In this document: in pieces, positions 29,903 to 39,437 of the stretch
Layout: each line of letters starts with the position of its first letter
Position numbering within the stretch: position 1 is the stretch's first letter
Assembly (NCBI RefSeq): GCF_003026355.1
Contig: NZ_PYON01000015.1
Coordinates: 37,391 to 101,390 of the forward strand
Direction of reading: 5' to 3'
Length of the DNA stretch: 64,000 nt
From: Photobacterium kishitanii
GTDB taxonomy: Bacteria > Pseudomonadota > Gammaproteobacteria > Enterobacterales > Vibrionaceae
Notes under the pieces: model-generated
Told to the model about the DNA's origin: nothing
The model's input: the letters and a program-made list of their open reading frames with translations, nothing else
The model's database searches: none
Position numbers and translations under genes: made by a program

Positions 29903-29911
29903 GGCATTACC

Positions 29912-30253
29912 ATGAAACCAACAGTAATTATTGAGCCTCATCAACGTCGTTGTTATGTTGACGGTTCGACAACAGCACTTGAGTCTATGCTTTTAGCATT
30001 AAATGCTAATCAATATATTATTTCTGCAACAATCAAAGCTGCGCATAAATTGCGAGTGAAATATGATTTTAGGTATATTGAATTTCAGCAAGTACTAGCC
30101 ATTATTGCCATTGCTGGGGTTGATTATAAAGATGGTTTTTTCCAGCACTTAAAATATCAGCTTTATACTGATGCAGATCTGCAAGCACGAGATAATCTTA
30201 ATATTACACCATTTTGCTGTGATAAAGTGGCAATACGTCGTGAAAACCTATAA
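29912..30253 (+). CDS. Hypothetical protein (113 aa), coupled to the small membrane protein
   Basis: This is a soluble-looking protein without membrane segments or a recognised motif. It has a possible beta-alpha arrangement at the start (TVIIEPHQRRCYVDGSTTALESMLLALNANQYIISATI) and two adjacent cysteines near the end (FCCDKVAIRREN). The ATG follows GAGGCATTACC, overlapping the end of the preceding small gene's stop region, so translational coupling is likely. No function is proposed. Confidence 0.6.
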   Translation: MKPTVIIEPHQRRCYVDGSTTALESMLLALNANQYIISATIKAAHKLRVKYDFRYIEFQQVLAIIAIAGVDYKDGFFQHLKYQLYTDADLQARDNLNITPFCCDKVAIRRENL

Positions 30254-30480
30254 TTAAAGTGGGTCTTTTTCGGGATTATTTATTCTTTTTGTATAACTGA
30301 TAATGTCAGGATAATTTTTAATTAGCGATATAATTAAAAATGCGACTGTTCACATTTTTATGCCGCAGTTAGATATACACTCTAATTTATATTATGGTTT
30401 TATTAGTATGAATAACAGTGTGGCTGTTGTTGATGTTAATAAAGTCTGCTGGCTATTGTTGTTATACGCGGAGACAGAAT

Positions 30481-32196
30481 ATGACTATCGGTAAGTACCT
30501 CAGATGGAAAGATGCGCAAGGGAAAGTGTTTCGTCCAGTGTCGTTAACCGGCACCGAGTTACTCAATGACCGCACTTTAAATAAAAGTACAGCTTTTACT
30601 CAAGAAGAGCGTGAAGCTTTTCAATTAACAGGACTATTACCACCACGAGTACAAACCTTCGATGATCAACTCAACCGTGTCTATGATGGCTTTAGCAGTG
30701 CTTCAACGGATATAGAAAAATATCTGTTCTTACGCTCACTACAAGATCGTAACGAAACGCTTTTTTATGCTTTATTATCTCGTCATGTAGAAGAAATGAC
30801 GCCAATTATTTATACCCCAACGGTAGGTAAAGCATGCCAAGAATTTAGTCATCGTTATCAAAAAGCGCGTGGGTTATATATTACGGAAGAAAATGTAGAT
30901 GCAATGGGTGAGATGTCGCGCCATTTTATGGGTAAAGAGATCAAAATCATTGTGGTTACAGATAGCCAAGGTATTTTAGGTATTGGCGACCAAGGTGTCG
31001 GCGGTATGGGGATTCCGATAGGCAAGTTGTCGTTATATACATTAGGAGCTGGGATCCATCCTGCTCATTGCTTACCGATAGTATTAGATGTTGGTACAGA
31101 TAACCAAGAGTTACTTGATGATCCTATGTATTTAGGTATTTCACGTAAACGACTTCGTGGTGATGCTTATAAACGTTTTATAAAAGCATTTGTTCAACAA
31201 GTTAAACGTTATTTTCCCAAAGCTGTATTACAGTGGGAAGATTTTAGTAAAGCCAATGCGTTTGATAATTTAGATGATTATGAAGATAGTTTGCCGTCAT
31301 TTAATGATGATATTCAAGGAACGGGCTCTGTTGTTTTAGCTGGTATTCTTGGTGCTTGTAAGATCAAACATGAACGGTTAGTTGATCAAACTTATGTTAT
31401 CTATGGGGCTGGCGCTGGCGGGGTTGGTGTGGCTGATCAAATTTATGCCGGCCTACTTAAAGAAGGTTGCAGTCATCATTCAGCGCGAGCAAAAATTTTC
31501 ATTCTCGATTCTCAAGGAGTGGTATTTGATGATCGTGATGGCTTAGAAGATTATAAGCGTCGCTATGCTAAACCGCGTTCAATATCTGAAGGTTGGCATG
31601 CTACTGATCTTGGTAAAATTAGCTTAACAGAATTAATTAATAATCATCCCGTAACGGTATTACTGGGTGCAAGTGGTATTGGTGGTTCGTTTACGGTAGA
31701 ACATATTCAAAAGATGATGGAATATACTCCTCGACCAATTATATTTCCTCTCTCAAATCCAACTGCTCACTGTGAAGCCATTCCTGAAGCGATTTATCAT
31801 TGGAGTGATGGCCAAGCAATTGTTGCGACGGGAAGTCCTTTTTCTGATGTGGAATATAATGGCCAGCAGTATCGTATTGGACAAGGAAATAACGTCTTTA
31901 TTTTCCCTGGTGTTGGCCTCGCATCGATTGTGTCGCAAACATCAAAAATCACTCAAGATATGTTTACTACCGCTTCCTATGCACTGGCAGAGTGCGTTAA
32001 TGAGCAAGATTTAGCGATGGGATGTATCTATCCTCGAATTAGTGACTTAAAAGCAGTGTCTATCCATGTTGCAGAAGCTATTTTAACTCAAATGCAAGCA
32101 ACGGATGCATGTAGTTATTTACGGGATAAGGATCTTAAACAAGTATTAGCCAGCCATATGTGGGAGCCGGTGTATTTACCTTATCGTCGCGTATAA
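30481..32196 (+). CDS. maeA: NAD-dependent malic enzyme
   Basis: This 571-residue oxaloacetate-decarboxylating malic enzyme converts malate to pyruvate plus CO2. It has YTPTVGKACQEFS near residue 100, the divalent-metal/malate region ILGIGDQGVGGMGIPIGK (about 165-182), FNDDIQGTG (about 276-284) and the dinucleotide-binding YGAGAGGVGVADQI (about 308-321). The length is close to E. coli MaeA (565 aa). The ATG at 30481 is chosen because GGAGAC stands just before it; the frame is open 21 codons further upstream without a ribosome binding site. The gene stands alone, with its own terminator. Confidence 0.93.
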   Translation: MTIGKYLRWKDAQGKVFRPVSLTGTELLNDRTLNKSTAFTQEEREAFQLTGLLPPRVQTFDDQLNRVYDGFSSASTDIEKYLFLRSLQDRNETLFYALLSRHVEEMTPIIYTPTVGKACQEFSHRYQKARGLYITEENVDAMGEMSRHFMGKEIKIIVVTDSQGILGIGDQGVGGMGIPIGKLSLYTLGAGIHPAHCLPIVLDVGTDNQELLDDPMYLGISRKRLRGDAYKRFIKAFVQQVKRYFPKAVLQWEDFSKANAFDNLDDYEDSLPSFNDDIQGTGSVVLAGILGACKIKHERLVDQTYVIYGAGAGGVGVADQIYAGLLKEGCSHHSARAKIFILDSQGVVFDDRDGLEDYKRRYAKPRSISEGWHATDLGKISLTELINNHPVTVLLGASGIGGSFTVEHIQKMMEYTPRPIIFPLSNPTAHCEAIPEAIYHWSDGQAIVATGSPFSDVEYNGQQYRIGQGNNVFIFPGVGLASIVSQTSKITQDMFTTASYALAECVNEQDLAMGCIYPRISDLKAVSIHVAEAILTQMQATDACSYLRDKDLKQVLASHMWEPVYLPYRRV

Positions 32197-32220
32197 AATC
32201 GCAACGTTGTCACTTTTTTT

Positions 32221-32254
32221 AAAGCCATATTTATAGCTAAATATGGCTTTTTTG
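32221..32254 (+). terminator. Terminator of maeA
   Basis: AAAGCCATATTTA and TAAATATGGCTTT form a 13-bp stem with a four-base loop followed by a T run. Confidence 0.85.
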
Positions 32255-32292
32255 CTATTTGATCTGGACGTTGATCTTTCCTCCTTCTCATT

Positions 32293-32304
32293 ATCGAAAC
32301 GTTT
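32293..32304. promoter_or_regulatory. RbsR-type operator (distal)
   Basis: CGAAACGTTTCG is a perfect 12-bp palindrome with the central CG of LacI-family operators, matching the core of the known RbsR site. It lies about 225 bp before rbsD. Confidence 0.8.
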
Positions 32305-32422
32305 CGCTGGTAAAAATGTGAGCGAAATAACTTTTTTAAGCCTATTTTAAACCTTGAAAGCGATCATTCTCACAGCTTATATATTTCACTATGGTGAATT
32401 TTTTGCAGCGGTTTATTATTTA

Positions 32423-32440
32423 CATCGAAACGTTTCGATG
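32423..32440. promoter_or_regulatory. RbsR-type operator (proximal)
   Basis: CATCGAAACGTTTCGATG is a perfect 18-bp palindrome sharing its 12-bp core with the distal site. It is 79 bp before the rbsD ATG, in a good position for repression. The two centres are 133 bp apart, which permits looping. Confidence 0.85.
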
Positions 32441-32518
32441 CGTTTTACTGTCAATTATAAATATCAATTCAAAGACAGATAAATGAGTTATATAACGTGT
32501 AACGAGAAGGTCAATTAA

Positions 32519-32938
32519 ATGAAGAAAAGTACCCTAATTAATGCAGAACTTTCGTACCTTGTGGCAACGCTAGGACATACCGATGAAATCACTATTTGTG
32601 ATGCAGGCTTGCCAATTCCTCAACATGTACAACGTATCGATCTGGCGTTAACACATGGCGTACCGAGTTTTCTCGATACCGTGAAAGTTATTTTATCTGA
32701 ATTACAAATTGAAGCGGTGTTGATGGCAACGGAATTTGCTGAAATCAGCCCTGAACACCATCAAGCATTGCTCGCTGTTCTTGATCAAGAGTGTTTAACA
32801 ACGGGTAAATCAATTCAAATTGGTTATTTATCACATGAGGAATTTAAACAACGTACTGCGCAAAGCCGTGCGGTGGTAAGAACCGGTGAATATACGCCGT
32901 ATGCCAATATTATTTTCCAAACAGGTGTTGTGTTTTAA
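32519..32938 (+). CDS. rbsD: D-ribose pyranase
   Basis: RbsD (139 aa, the same length as E. coli) interconverts the pyranose and furanose forms of ribose before phosphorylation. The catalytic histidine is His20 in ATLGHTDEI, and the typical CDAGLPIP follows. The C-terminal RTGEYTPYANIIFQTGVVF is also conserved. It is the first gene of the ribose operon, behind two RbsR operators. Confidence 0.95.
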   Translation: MKKSTLINAELSYLVATLGHTDEITICDAGLPIPQHVQRIDLALTHGVPSFLDTVKVILSELQIEAVLMATEFAEISPEHHQALLAVLDQECLTTGKSIQIGYLSHEEFKQRTAQSRAVVRTGEYTPYANIIFQTGVVF

Positions 32939-33046
32939 GGCATAAATCGAACATCTGGTTCGTTGCTTTATATGGATAAGGTCTACCTAAATATAAACAA
33001 ATATCGCACACGCAACGTGGCGTGGTGATTTTATGGAAGATATATT

Positions 33047-34369
33047 ATGTTTATTAAGAATAATACAATTCAACATGCGGATGGTTTTTTAAATAAAACG
33101 CCAATATTCCAATTTTTATTATTATCGTCAGTGTTTGCACTTTGGTCTGCGGCAGCAGCGCTAAATGATGTATTGATTACCCAATTTAAATCCATTTTTG
33201 AACTATCTAATTTTGCTTCAGCGCTGGTACAATCGGCGTTTTATGGCGCTTACTTTTTAGTCGCAATCCCTGCATCGATGGTTGTGAAAAAATCCTCTTA
33301 TAAATTAGCAATATTGCTTGGTTTAGCGTTATATATTTTAGGTTGTTTAATGTTCTTTCCAGCATCTCATGCTGGCACCTATACTATGTTCCTAGCCGCA
33401 ATTTTTTGTATTGCGATTGGATTGTCGTTCCTTGAAACCTCATGTAATACTTATTCTGCGATGATTGGTGAGCCTGAGCGTTCGACACTACGATTAAACA
33501 TTTCTCATACGATTAATGCGATGGGCTACATCATTGGTCTGTTACTTGGTAAACATCTTATTTTCCAAGAAGGTGTTGATGTTGGCCATATGATGGCGAC
33601 GCTAACTGGTCCTGAGCTTGCCGCTTTTAAAGAGCAAGTGTTACAACAAACATTAGAACCTTATAAGTGGTTAGTGGGTGTGATTGCGACGATTGCAGTT
33701 TTAATTGCAGTGACTGAATACCCTAACTGTAAAGCGGCATCAGATAGTAAAGATAATCAGCCTTCGTTCGGTGAAACACTGTCTTATTTAATGGGTAATA
33801 AGCGTTTCTTTAAAGGCATTGCGACCCAGTTTGCTTATGTTGGTATGCAGGTGGCGGTATGGTCATTTACGATTCGTTTAGCGTTAGAGTTAGATCATAA
33901 TATGGTCGAACATGATGCAGCTAACTACTTATTATACGCCTTTATTATGTACTTCTTAGGCAAATTATTAGCGAACTACTTATTCACCAAAACCTCACAA
34001 GAAAACGTATTAATGGGTTACTCGGCTATTGGTTTCATGTGCTTGATATATGTGACCTTTATTCCTAACTTCAGTGCGGTTTGGGTTGCGGTAGGAACAT
34101 CGGCATTATTTGCACCTTGCTGGGCAACAATTTTCGCATCGACCTTACAATCTGTTGATACACGCTATACAGAAACCGCGGGTGGGTTTGTGGTGATGGC
34201 TATCATTGGTGGTGCGGCTATTCCAGTTATTCAAGGTCTACTTGCTGATAATATTGGCTTACAGTCGTCATTTATTGTGAGTGCGCTATGTTTCGCGGTG
34301 GTATTTGTCTACTTCATGAATGAAAAGAAATATAAGCAAAGATTCAATTTTGTTGCAGCTAAAGCGTAA
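33047..34369 (+). CDS. FucP-type MFS sugar:proton symporter, probable ribose permease
   Basis: This 440-residue MFS protein resembles L-fucose permease FucP: FLLLSSVFALWSAAAALNDVLITQFKSIFELSNFASALVQSAFYGAYFLVAIPAS is the family's N-terminal helix 1-2 region (split here only by loops), with LETSCNTYSAMIG further on. Twelve helices are predicted. Its position between rbsD and rbsK, where many bacteria have the RbsABC transporter, points to ribose as substrate. The next gene starts at the final A of its stop region (TAATG). Confidence 0.82.
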   Translation: MFIKNNTIQHADGFLNKTPIFQFLLLSSVFALWSAAAALNDVLITQFKSIFELSNFASALVQSAFYGAYFLVAIPASMVVKKSSYKLAILLGLALYILGCLMFFPASHAGTYTMFLAAIFCIAIGLSFLETSCNTYSAMIGEPERSTLRLNISHTINAMGYIIGLLLGKHLIFQEGVDVGHMMATLTGPELAAFKEQVLQQTLEPYKWLVGVIATIAVLIAVTEYPNCKAASDSKDNQPSFGETLSYLMGNKRFFKGIATQFAYVGMQVAVWSFTIRLALELDHNMVEHDAANYLLYAFIMYFLGKLLANYLFTKTSQENVLMGYSAIGFMCLIYVTFIPNFSAVWVAVGTSALFAPCWATIFASTLQSVDTRYTETAGGFVVMAIIGGAAIPVIQGLLADNIGLQSSFIVSALCFAVVFVYFMNEKKYKQRFNFVAAKA

Positions 34370-34422
34370 TGTTCGATTATGACCATTCAATCATGGGTGG
34401 TCAGTTTTTGGAGGAATTAAAT

Positions 34423-35436
34423 ATGTTTACCTTGCCGTTATATAAAGAAAATTTCACTAAGCAAAGAACGTTAATCGCTCAGTCTGAACATTTTGAGATT
34501 CATAGCTTCCTATATAATTCAGGTGTGCATGCGGTTGAAATTAAAAATACCAAAGGACATCTGGTGGTATTGCCTTTTATGGGGCAGATGATTTGGGATG
34601 CACATTTTTTAGACACTGATTTGTGTATGAAAAATATGTTCTCTGAACCAAAATTCGCTAAAACAGTTGTTGAGACATATGGCTGTTTTGCTTTTCATGC
34701 GGGCATGCTTCGTATGGGGTGCCCATCTCCGCAAGATGACCATGCCTTACATGGTGAAATGCCTTGTGCAGTAATGGATTCAGCATGGCTAGAAATTGAT
34801 GCTGACAATGTTGTAATCAAAGGTAGTTATGAATATGTAATGGGTTTTGGGGATCATTACTTGGCGACTCCTTCGGTTCAGTTAGCCAAAGATGCCAGTT
34901 TATTTGATATTAAAATGTCAGTAAAAAATCTTGCCAGCGTGAATATGCCATTGCAGTATATGTGTCATATTAATGCTACCTATATTGAAAATGCGGTTAT
35001 GACGCAAAATATTCCTGACGCAGCATTAATGTTACGTGAAACTGTACCTGCGCATGTACAACCAACATCGCAGTGGTTGGCATACAATGACAGTTTAAAA
35101 ACATCAGCACCGATTTCAATACTTGATAAGCCTGACATGCATGATCCTGAAATTGTGTACTGTATCGATGATATTGGCCGTTATGTGGATCGGGCGGTAT
35201 TTAAAATGCAAGTTGGCGATAAATATTTACTGACTGAATTTGATACCCATGAATTTAATTGTGCGACTCGATGGTTATTATGCAATGGTGACCAACAGGT
35301 TGCGGCATATGCATTACCTGCAACATGTCGACCTGAAGGCTTCCTCGCGGCGCAAGAGCGGGGAACTGTGGTTTATCTGCAACCTAATGAAGAACGTTGT
35401 TTTACAGTGCGCACCGGTATTTGTCTGTCAGTATAA
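34423..35436 (+). CDS. Aldose 1-epimerase-like protein (DUF4432 type)
   Basis: This 337-residue protein has the galactose-mutarotase-like fold pattern, with a histidine pair in YGCFAFHAGMLRMGCPSPQDDHALHGEMP (about 85-115) typical of the DUF4432/aldose epimerase group. It probably interconverts anomers of the sugar taken up or phosphorylated in this operon. The ATG at 34423 is chosen because GGAGG stands eight bases upstream; the frame is open 18 codons earlier, to a start overlapping the permease stop. It lies in the ribose operon before rbsK. Confidence 0.78.
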   Translation: MFTLPLYKENFTKQRTLIAQSEHFEIHSFLYNSGVHAVEIKNTKGHLVVLPFMGQMIWDAHFLDTDLCMKNMFSEPKFAKTVVETYGCFAFHAGMLRMGCPSPQDDHALHGEMPCAVMDSAWLEIDADNVVIKGSYEYVMGFGDHYLATPSVQLAKDASLFDIKMSVKNLASVNMPLQYMCHINATYIENAVMTQNIPDAALMLRETVPAHVQPTSQWLAYNDSLKTSAPISILDKPDMHDPEIVYCIDDIGRYVDRAVFKMQVGDKYLLTEFDTHEFNCATRWLLCNGDQQVAAYALPATCRPEGFLAAQERGTVVYLQPNEERCFTVRTGICLSV

Positions 35437-35461
35437 ACAATCGTAATTTATTCTCGCATAT

Positions 35462-35502
35462 TTACTCTCTCTGTAATTATTGGTTCTGAGAAGAGAGAGT
35501 AA
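35462..35502 (+). terminator. Hairpin between the epimerase-like gene and rbsK
   Basis: TTACTCTCTC and GAGAGAGTAA form a ten-base stem with a 21-base loop. No T run follows, so partial termination or mRNA stabilisation is more likely than a full stop. Confidence 0.4.
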
Positions 35503-35616
35503 AATAAAAGCTTTTGATTTTTCGTCTCATTCTAGGTTGTGAGTGTTGAAAAATTAAAAGCATTTATTTTGTTATGTTTTATTAGAAAGGTTCGTTAAGA
35601 ACAGAGGAAAAATCCT

Positions 35617-36537
35617 ATGAATAAGTTAGTGGTGTTAGGTAGTGTTAACGCTGACCATGTTCTGCAAGTCCCTTCTTTCCCTCGTCCAGGTGAGACGCTT
35701 CATGGACGTAACTATCAAGTTATTCCTGGAGGAAAAGGAGCCAACCAGGCGGTGGCCGCAGCACGTTTGCATGCAGATATCGGTTTTATCGCTTGTGTAG
35801 GAGATGATTCATTTGGGATTAACATTCGTGAAAATTTTAGAATGGACGGTATCGATATTACGGCAGTGAAAATGCAGCCTAATTGTCCGACTGGGATTGC
35901 GATGATCCAAGTTTCAGACAGTGGTGAAAATAGTATTTGTCTTTCAGCAGAAGCTAATGCCAAGTTAACAGCGGCTGCTATTGAGCCTGATTTAGAGCGT
36001 ATTCGCCAAGCTGATTATCTATTGATGCAATTAGAAACACCGTTGTGCGGTATTGAAAAAGCCGCACAAGTAGCAAAAGCTGCTAATACGGTGGTGATAT
36101 TAAATCCAGCTCCAGCACGTACACTGTCTGATGAGTTACTCGCGTGTGTAGATATTATTACGCCTAATGAAACAGAAGCTGAAGTGCTGACGGGTGTCAC
36201 AGTGACAGATGCTGATAGTGCACAACAAGCGGCGAATGTTTTGCATGCGAAAGGGATCAAAATTGTGATGATCACTCTTGGTGCCAAAGGTGTATGGTTA
36301 AGCCAAGATGGTTGTGGTGACATTATTGCAGGTTTTAGTGTGGAAGCGACTGATACTACGGCTGCGGGTGATACTTTTAATGGTGCATTCGTGACTGGTT
36401 TATTGGAAGATTTAGCTTTAGAATCAGCGGTTAAATTTGCTCATGCTGCTGCCGCAATTTCAGTTACTCGTTTTGGTGCTCAAACATCAATTCCAACCCG
36501 TAAAGAGGTTGAGGATTTTCTGGCTCAGCAAGAATAG
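35617..36537 (+). CDS. rbsK: Ribokinase
   Basis: This 306-residue PfkB-family kinase phosphorylates ribose to ribose 5-phosphate. It has the first PfkB signature GGKGANQAVAAARL (38-51) and the second around DTTAAGDTFNGAF, with the catalytic aspartate near 250. The length is close to E. coli RbsK (309 aa). It is followed after 32 bp by rbsR, and the preceding 180-bp gap holds a hairpin. Confidence 0.94.
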   Translation: MNKLVVLGSVNADHVLQVPSFPRPGETLHGRNYQVIPGGKGANQAVAAARLHADIGFIACVGDDSFGINIRENFRMDGIDITAVKMQPNCPTGIAMIQVSDSGENSICLSAEANAKLTAAAIEPDLERIRQADYLLMQLETPLCGIEKAAQVAKAANTVVILNPAPARTLSDELLACVDIITPNETEAEVLTGVTVTDADSAQQAANVLHAKGIKIVMITLGAKGVWLSQDGCGDIIAGFSVEATDTTAAGDTFNGAFVTGLLEDLALESAVKFAHAAAAISVTRFGAQTSIPTRKEVEDFLAQQE

Positions 36538-36569
36538 TTAAAGTAATAATTCACCAAAGGATCAATAAC

Positions 36570-37586
36570 ATGGCAACGATGAAAGATATCGCAAAATTAG
36601 CAGGGGTTTCTACATCCACTGTCAGCCATGTTATTAATAAAACCCGCTTTGTCAGTGAAGAAATATCACTGCGAGTAAATAACGCAGCTAAAGAATTGCA
36701 TTATAGTGGCCCATCAGTATTGGCGCGCAGTTTTAAAGTTAATCGTACTAAAACCTTGGGGATGTTGGTGACTACATCCACAAATCCTTTTTTTGGTGAG
36801 GTCGTAAAAGGCGTTGAACGGAGTTGTTATCAAAATGGTTATAGCCTGATTTTGTGTAATACAGAAGGTGATCACCAACGGATGCGCGAATCAATCAATA
36901 CTTTATTGCAAAAGCGAGTTGATGGACTGATTTTAATGTGTTCGTCGTTAGAAGGTGAGCGGATTGATGTATTTGAACATTACCCTGATATTCCCGTGGT
37001 GGTTATGGATTGGGGGCCAATGTTATTTACCAGTGATAAGATTCAAGATAATTCCCTTCGTGGTGGTTACATGGCAACGCAATATTTAATTGAGTCGGGT
37101 CATACTGATATTGGCTGTATTACTGGTCCGTTGATTAGGCATCAAGCTCAAATGCGTTATGAAGGCTATAAACGGGCAATGAATGAAGCACATTTGCGTT
37201 TTAATTCGCATTGGATAATCGAGTCCGATTTTGAATGTGAAGGTGGTTATGATGCCTTTATGAAAATGCACCACAATGGCACGCTACCCAGCGCTATTTT
37301 TGTTTCAAATGACATGATGGCGATGGGTATTATTAATGCGGCTAATGAGTGCGGTATTCAAATCCCGAATGATTTATCAATCATTGGCTATGATGATATC
37401 CATATTGCAAAATATATGTCTCCAGCATTAACAACTATTCATCAGCCCAAGTACCGATTAGGACAAGCTGCCGTTGAAACCTTACTTAAACGCTTAGATA
37501 CTCAAATGAGTGATACTCAGGTTATTCAACTTGAACCGACATTAGTTACACGTAACAGTGTGAAAATATTGCCTTATAATAACTAA
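36570..37586 (+). CDS. rbsR: LacI-family ribose operon repressor
   Basis: This 338-residue repressor has the N-terminal helix-turn-helix MKDIAKLAGVSTSTVSHVINKTRFVSEE, the hinge helix (AKELHYSGPSVLARSFK) and a periplasmic-binding-protein-like ligand domain (about 60-335). The sequence is close to RbsR/PurR. AAGGATC stands before the ATG. The two CGAAACGTTTCG palindromes before rbsD are the expected operators, and ribose the likely inducer. Confidence 0.92.
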   Translation: MATMKDIAKLAGVSTSTVSHVINKTRFVSEEISLRVNNAAKELHYSGPSVLARSFKVNRTKTLGMLVTTSTNPFFGEVVKGVERSCYQNGYSLILCNTEGDHQRMRESINTLLQKRVDGLILMCSSLEGERIDVFEHYPDIPVVVMDWGPMLFTSDKIQDNSLRGGYMATQYLIESGHTDIGCITGPLIRHQAQMRYEGYKRAMNEAHLRFNSHWIIESDFECEGGYDAFMKMHHNGTLPSAIFVSNDMMAMGIINAANECGIQIPNDLSIIGYDDIHIAKYMSPALTTIHQPKYRLGQAAVETLLKRLDTQMSDTQVIQLEPTLVTRNSVKILPYNN

Positions 37587-37787
37587 ATCGGTTGTATAAA
37601 ACCGAGTTACATCATTGTTTATAGTCTTATTTTGGTGGTAAGTTTCCCCGCTTATCACCTTTTTTTATTAAAGATCATCAGTTTTATGTCAATAGATTAT
37701 AATTTAACTATCGATATTTTCTGATGGCGCTGAGATTTTATCGTCATCCTCAATTAATGGTGTGGTTGAGAGGGGGACAGAAAATTT

Positions 37788-38717
37788 ATGCGAGAAATGG
37801 ATGGCTCACTGGCAACGTGGTTACATGGATTTAATCTTGAATTAGCCGCCTTAATGGCGGCTGGCGTTAAATTTAGCCCAACTCGTGTGCGTGAGGGGCT
37901 AGCGACAATTACGCAGACATTCATTACGGATATACCTGAGATCGCAATGATTGTTGATGATGCCATTGAGCATGTTCCAATCCGTGTTTATCACCCCCTA
38001 CCTCAAAGACCATTACCTATTTTGGTGTATTTACATGGTGGTGGACATGTTGCGGGTAGTCTAGATGTCTATGATCCTATCTGCCGTAAATTAGCGTTAG
38101 CAAGTCAACATATTGTTGTTGCTGTCGATTATCGCTTAGCACCAGAGCACCCTTATCCGGCTGCTGTTAATGATGTTTATTTGTGCTTGCAGCATCTATT
38201 ATCAGAGCTAGATCGAATTGGTATTAATGACATAGCACAAATATCTATTGGTGGCGATTCTGCTGGTGGCGCTCTTGCGGCAACAATGTGTGTATTGGCA
38301 CAAGAAGATGATACGGTACAAATTCATAAGCAAGTGCTTATTTATCCTAGTCTTGATTACACTCTATCTTTGCCCTCGATTGTGAGCAATGGTAATGACT
38401 ATTTTCTGCAGACAAATAAAATTCAATGGTATTTTGATCAATACTTTCAAGCTGATCACCATCGATATAATGCATCGCCATTATGGCAGCCTATAAGGGC
38501 TGGCTTTCCTGCTACATTAGTGATTACTACCGAATTTTGTCCATTACGGGATGAAGGCATTTATTATTATCAGCAGTTGCGTCAGCTGGATAGTAGGGCG
38601 CAGCATTACCATGTATCTGATATGGTGCATGCGTTTTTAAATTTAGAAGATGTGGTGCCTGATCATTGTCAGCGAGTATATCAAAGGGTAGGAACGTTTT
38701 TGTTAACTGATAAATAG
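37788..38717 (+). CDS. Alpha/beta hydrolase, HSL-family esterase
   Basis: This 309-residue esterase has the oxyanion-hole motif HGGG (83-86) and the nucleophile serine 158 in GGDSAGG. A C-terminal acid in CPLRDEG and a histidine in DMVHAF complete the triad. This is the hormone-sensitive-lipase family (bacterial family IV), which cleaves short-chain esters. A 200-bp gap separates it from rbsR and it has no recognised operon partner. GAGAGGGGG stands upstream but the spacing is long. Confidence 0.85.
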   Translation: MREMDGSLATWLHGFNLELAALMAAGVKFSPTRVREGLATITQTFITDIPEIAMIVDDAIEHVPIRVYHPLPQRPLPILVYLHGGGHVAGSLDVYDPICRKLALASQHIVVAVDYRLAPEHPYPAAVNDVYLCLQHLLSELDRIGINDIAQISIGGDSAGGALAATMCVLAQEDDTVQIHKQVLIYPSLDYTLSLPSIVSNGNDYFLQTNKIQWYFDQYFQADHHRYNASPLWQPIRAGFPATLVITTEFCPLRDEGIYYYQQLRQLDSRAQHYHVSDMVHAFLNLEDVVPDHCQRVYQRVGTFLLTDK

Positions 38718-39052
38718 TAGGATGAAATAAAGTCGTAAGTAATGGTAACCCTTACTTACGACTTAGCGATAAGAATAGAAATGTTTCATTATTCGAACAT
38801 TGATTCTAGTAGTAAATATAAGCCGCGTAGTAAATCCATATAATACCTTCCGTAGTAAACTATTTATAGTTTTGGTTATTTTCCTTCAATCCAGAATAGT
38901 GTGATTACGTATTATGTCAATGGCAGTTGGATGAAAAAAGTCCATATTGTGAATGTTGTTCACGATTTGTTATTAGATAGGTAATCAATGACATTTTTAA
39001 GCGTGTTTTAGAATATTATTATTAGGACACTAATAATACATAAGGATTATGG
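38718..39052. other. 335-bp intergenic region with a 13-bp stem hairpin
   Basis: AAGTCGTAAGTAA (38730-38742) and TTACTTACGACTT (38752-38764) form a perfect stem behind the esterase gene, probably ending its transcript although no T run follows. The rest holds only the promoter region of the SemiSWEET gene. Confidence 0.5.
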
Positions 39053-39349
39053 ATGACAACCCGTTTTAAGCGCATAGCGACAGCATTTGAACCGTTTATG
39101 TTGTTGATGGGGATCGTTGGCCCGTTAGCAACGTTACCGCAGCTGTTTAAGTTGTTCTTTTCTCATAGTGAACACGCCTTGGGTTTATCGTTAACCACAT
39201 GGGTGCTCTATGCACTCTTAGCTGCATTATGGGCAGTATATGGCTTTGTTCATAAAAATCCGCCAATTTGGGTCGGTAACAGTCTTGGGTTTTTAATGGA
39301 TATGGCAATGGTAATTGGTATTTTTTGGCATACAGGTGGTACATTCTAA
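39053..39349 (+). CDS. SemiSWEET (PQ-loop) sugar transporter
   Basis: This 98-residue protein has three membrane helices (about 15-33, 46-64 and 72-90) and the PQ-loop GPLATLPQLFKLF in helix 1. Bacterial SemiSWEETs form dimers that pass mono- or disaccharides down their gradient. The 15-20 extra N-terminal residues are polar. It lies next to the glycosaminoglycan lyase gene on the opposite strand, so a role in sugar movement linked to that locus is possible but not shown. Confidence 0.8.
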   Translation: MTTRFKRIATAFEPFMLLMGIVGPLATLPQLFKLFFSHSEHALGLSLTTWVLYALLAALWAVYGFVHKNPPIWVGNSLGFLMDMAMVIGIFWHTGGTF

Positions 39350-39379
39350 CGTTAGTGGACAGAGTTGGTTTTTTATATA

Positions 39380-39410
39380 AAGCCCAAGTAATCATTAATT
39401 AGTTGGGCTT
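39380..39410. terminator. Terminator between the SemiSWEET and PL8 lyase genes
   Basis: AAGCCCAA (39380-39387) and TTGGGCTT (39403-39410) form a stem. On the minus strand it is followed by TATATAAAAAACC, on the plus strand by ATTGTG. It can end both convergent genes. Confidence 0.6.
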
Positions 39411-39437
39411 ATTGTGATGTTAACCTGGCTTAATAAC

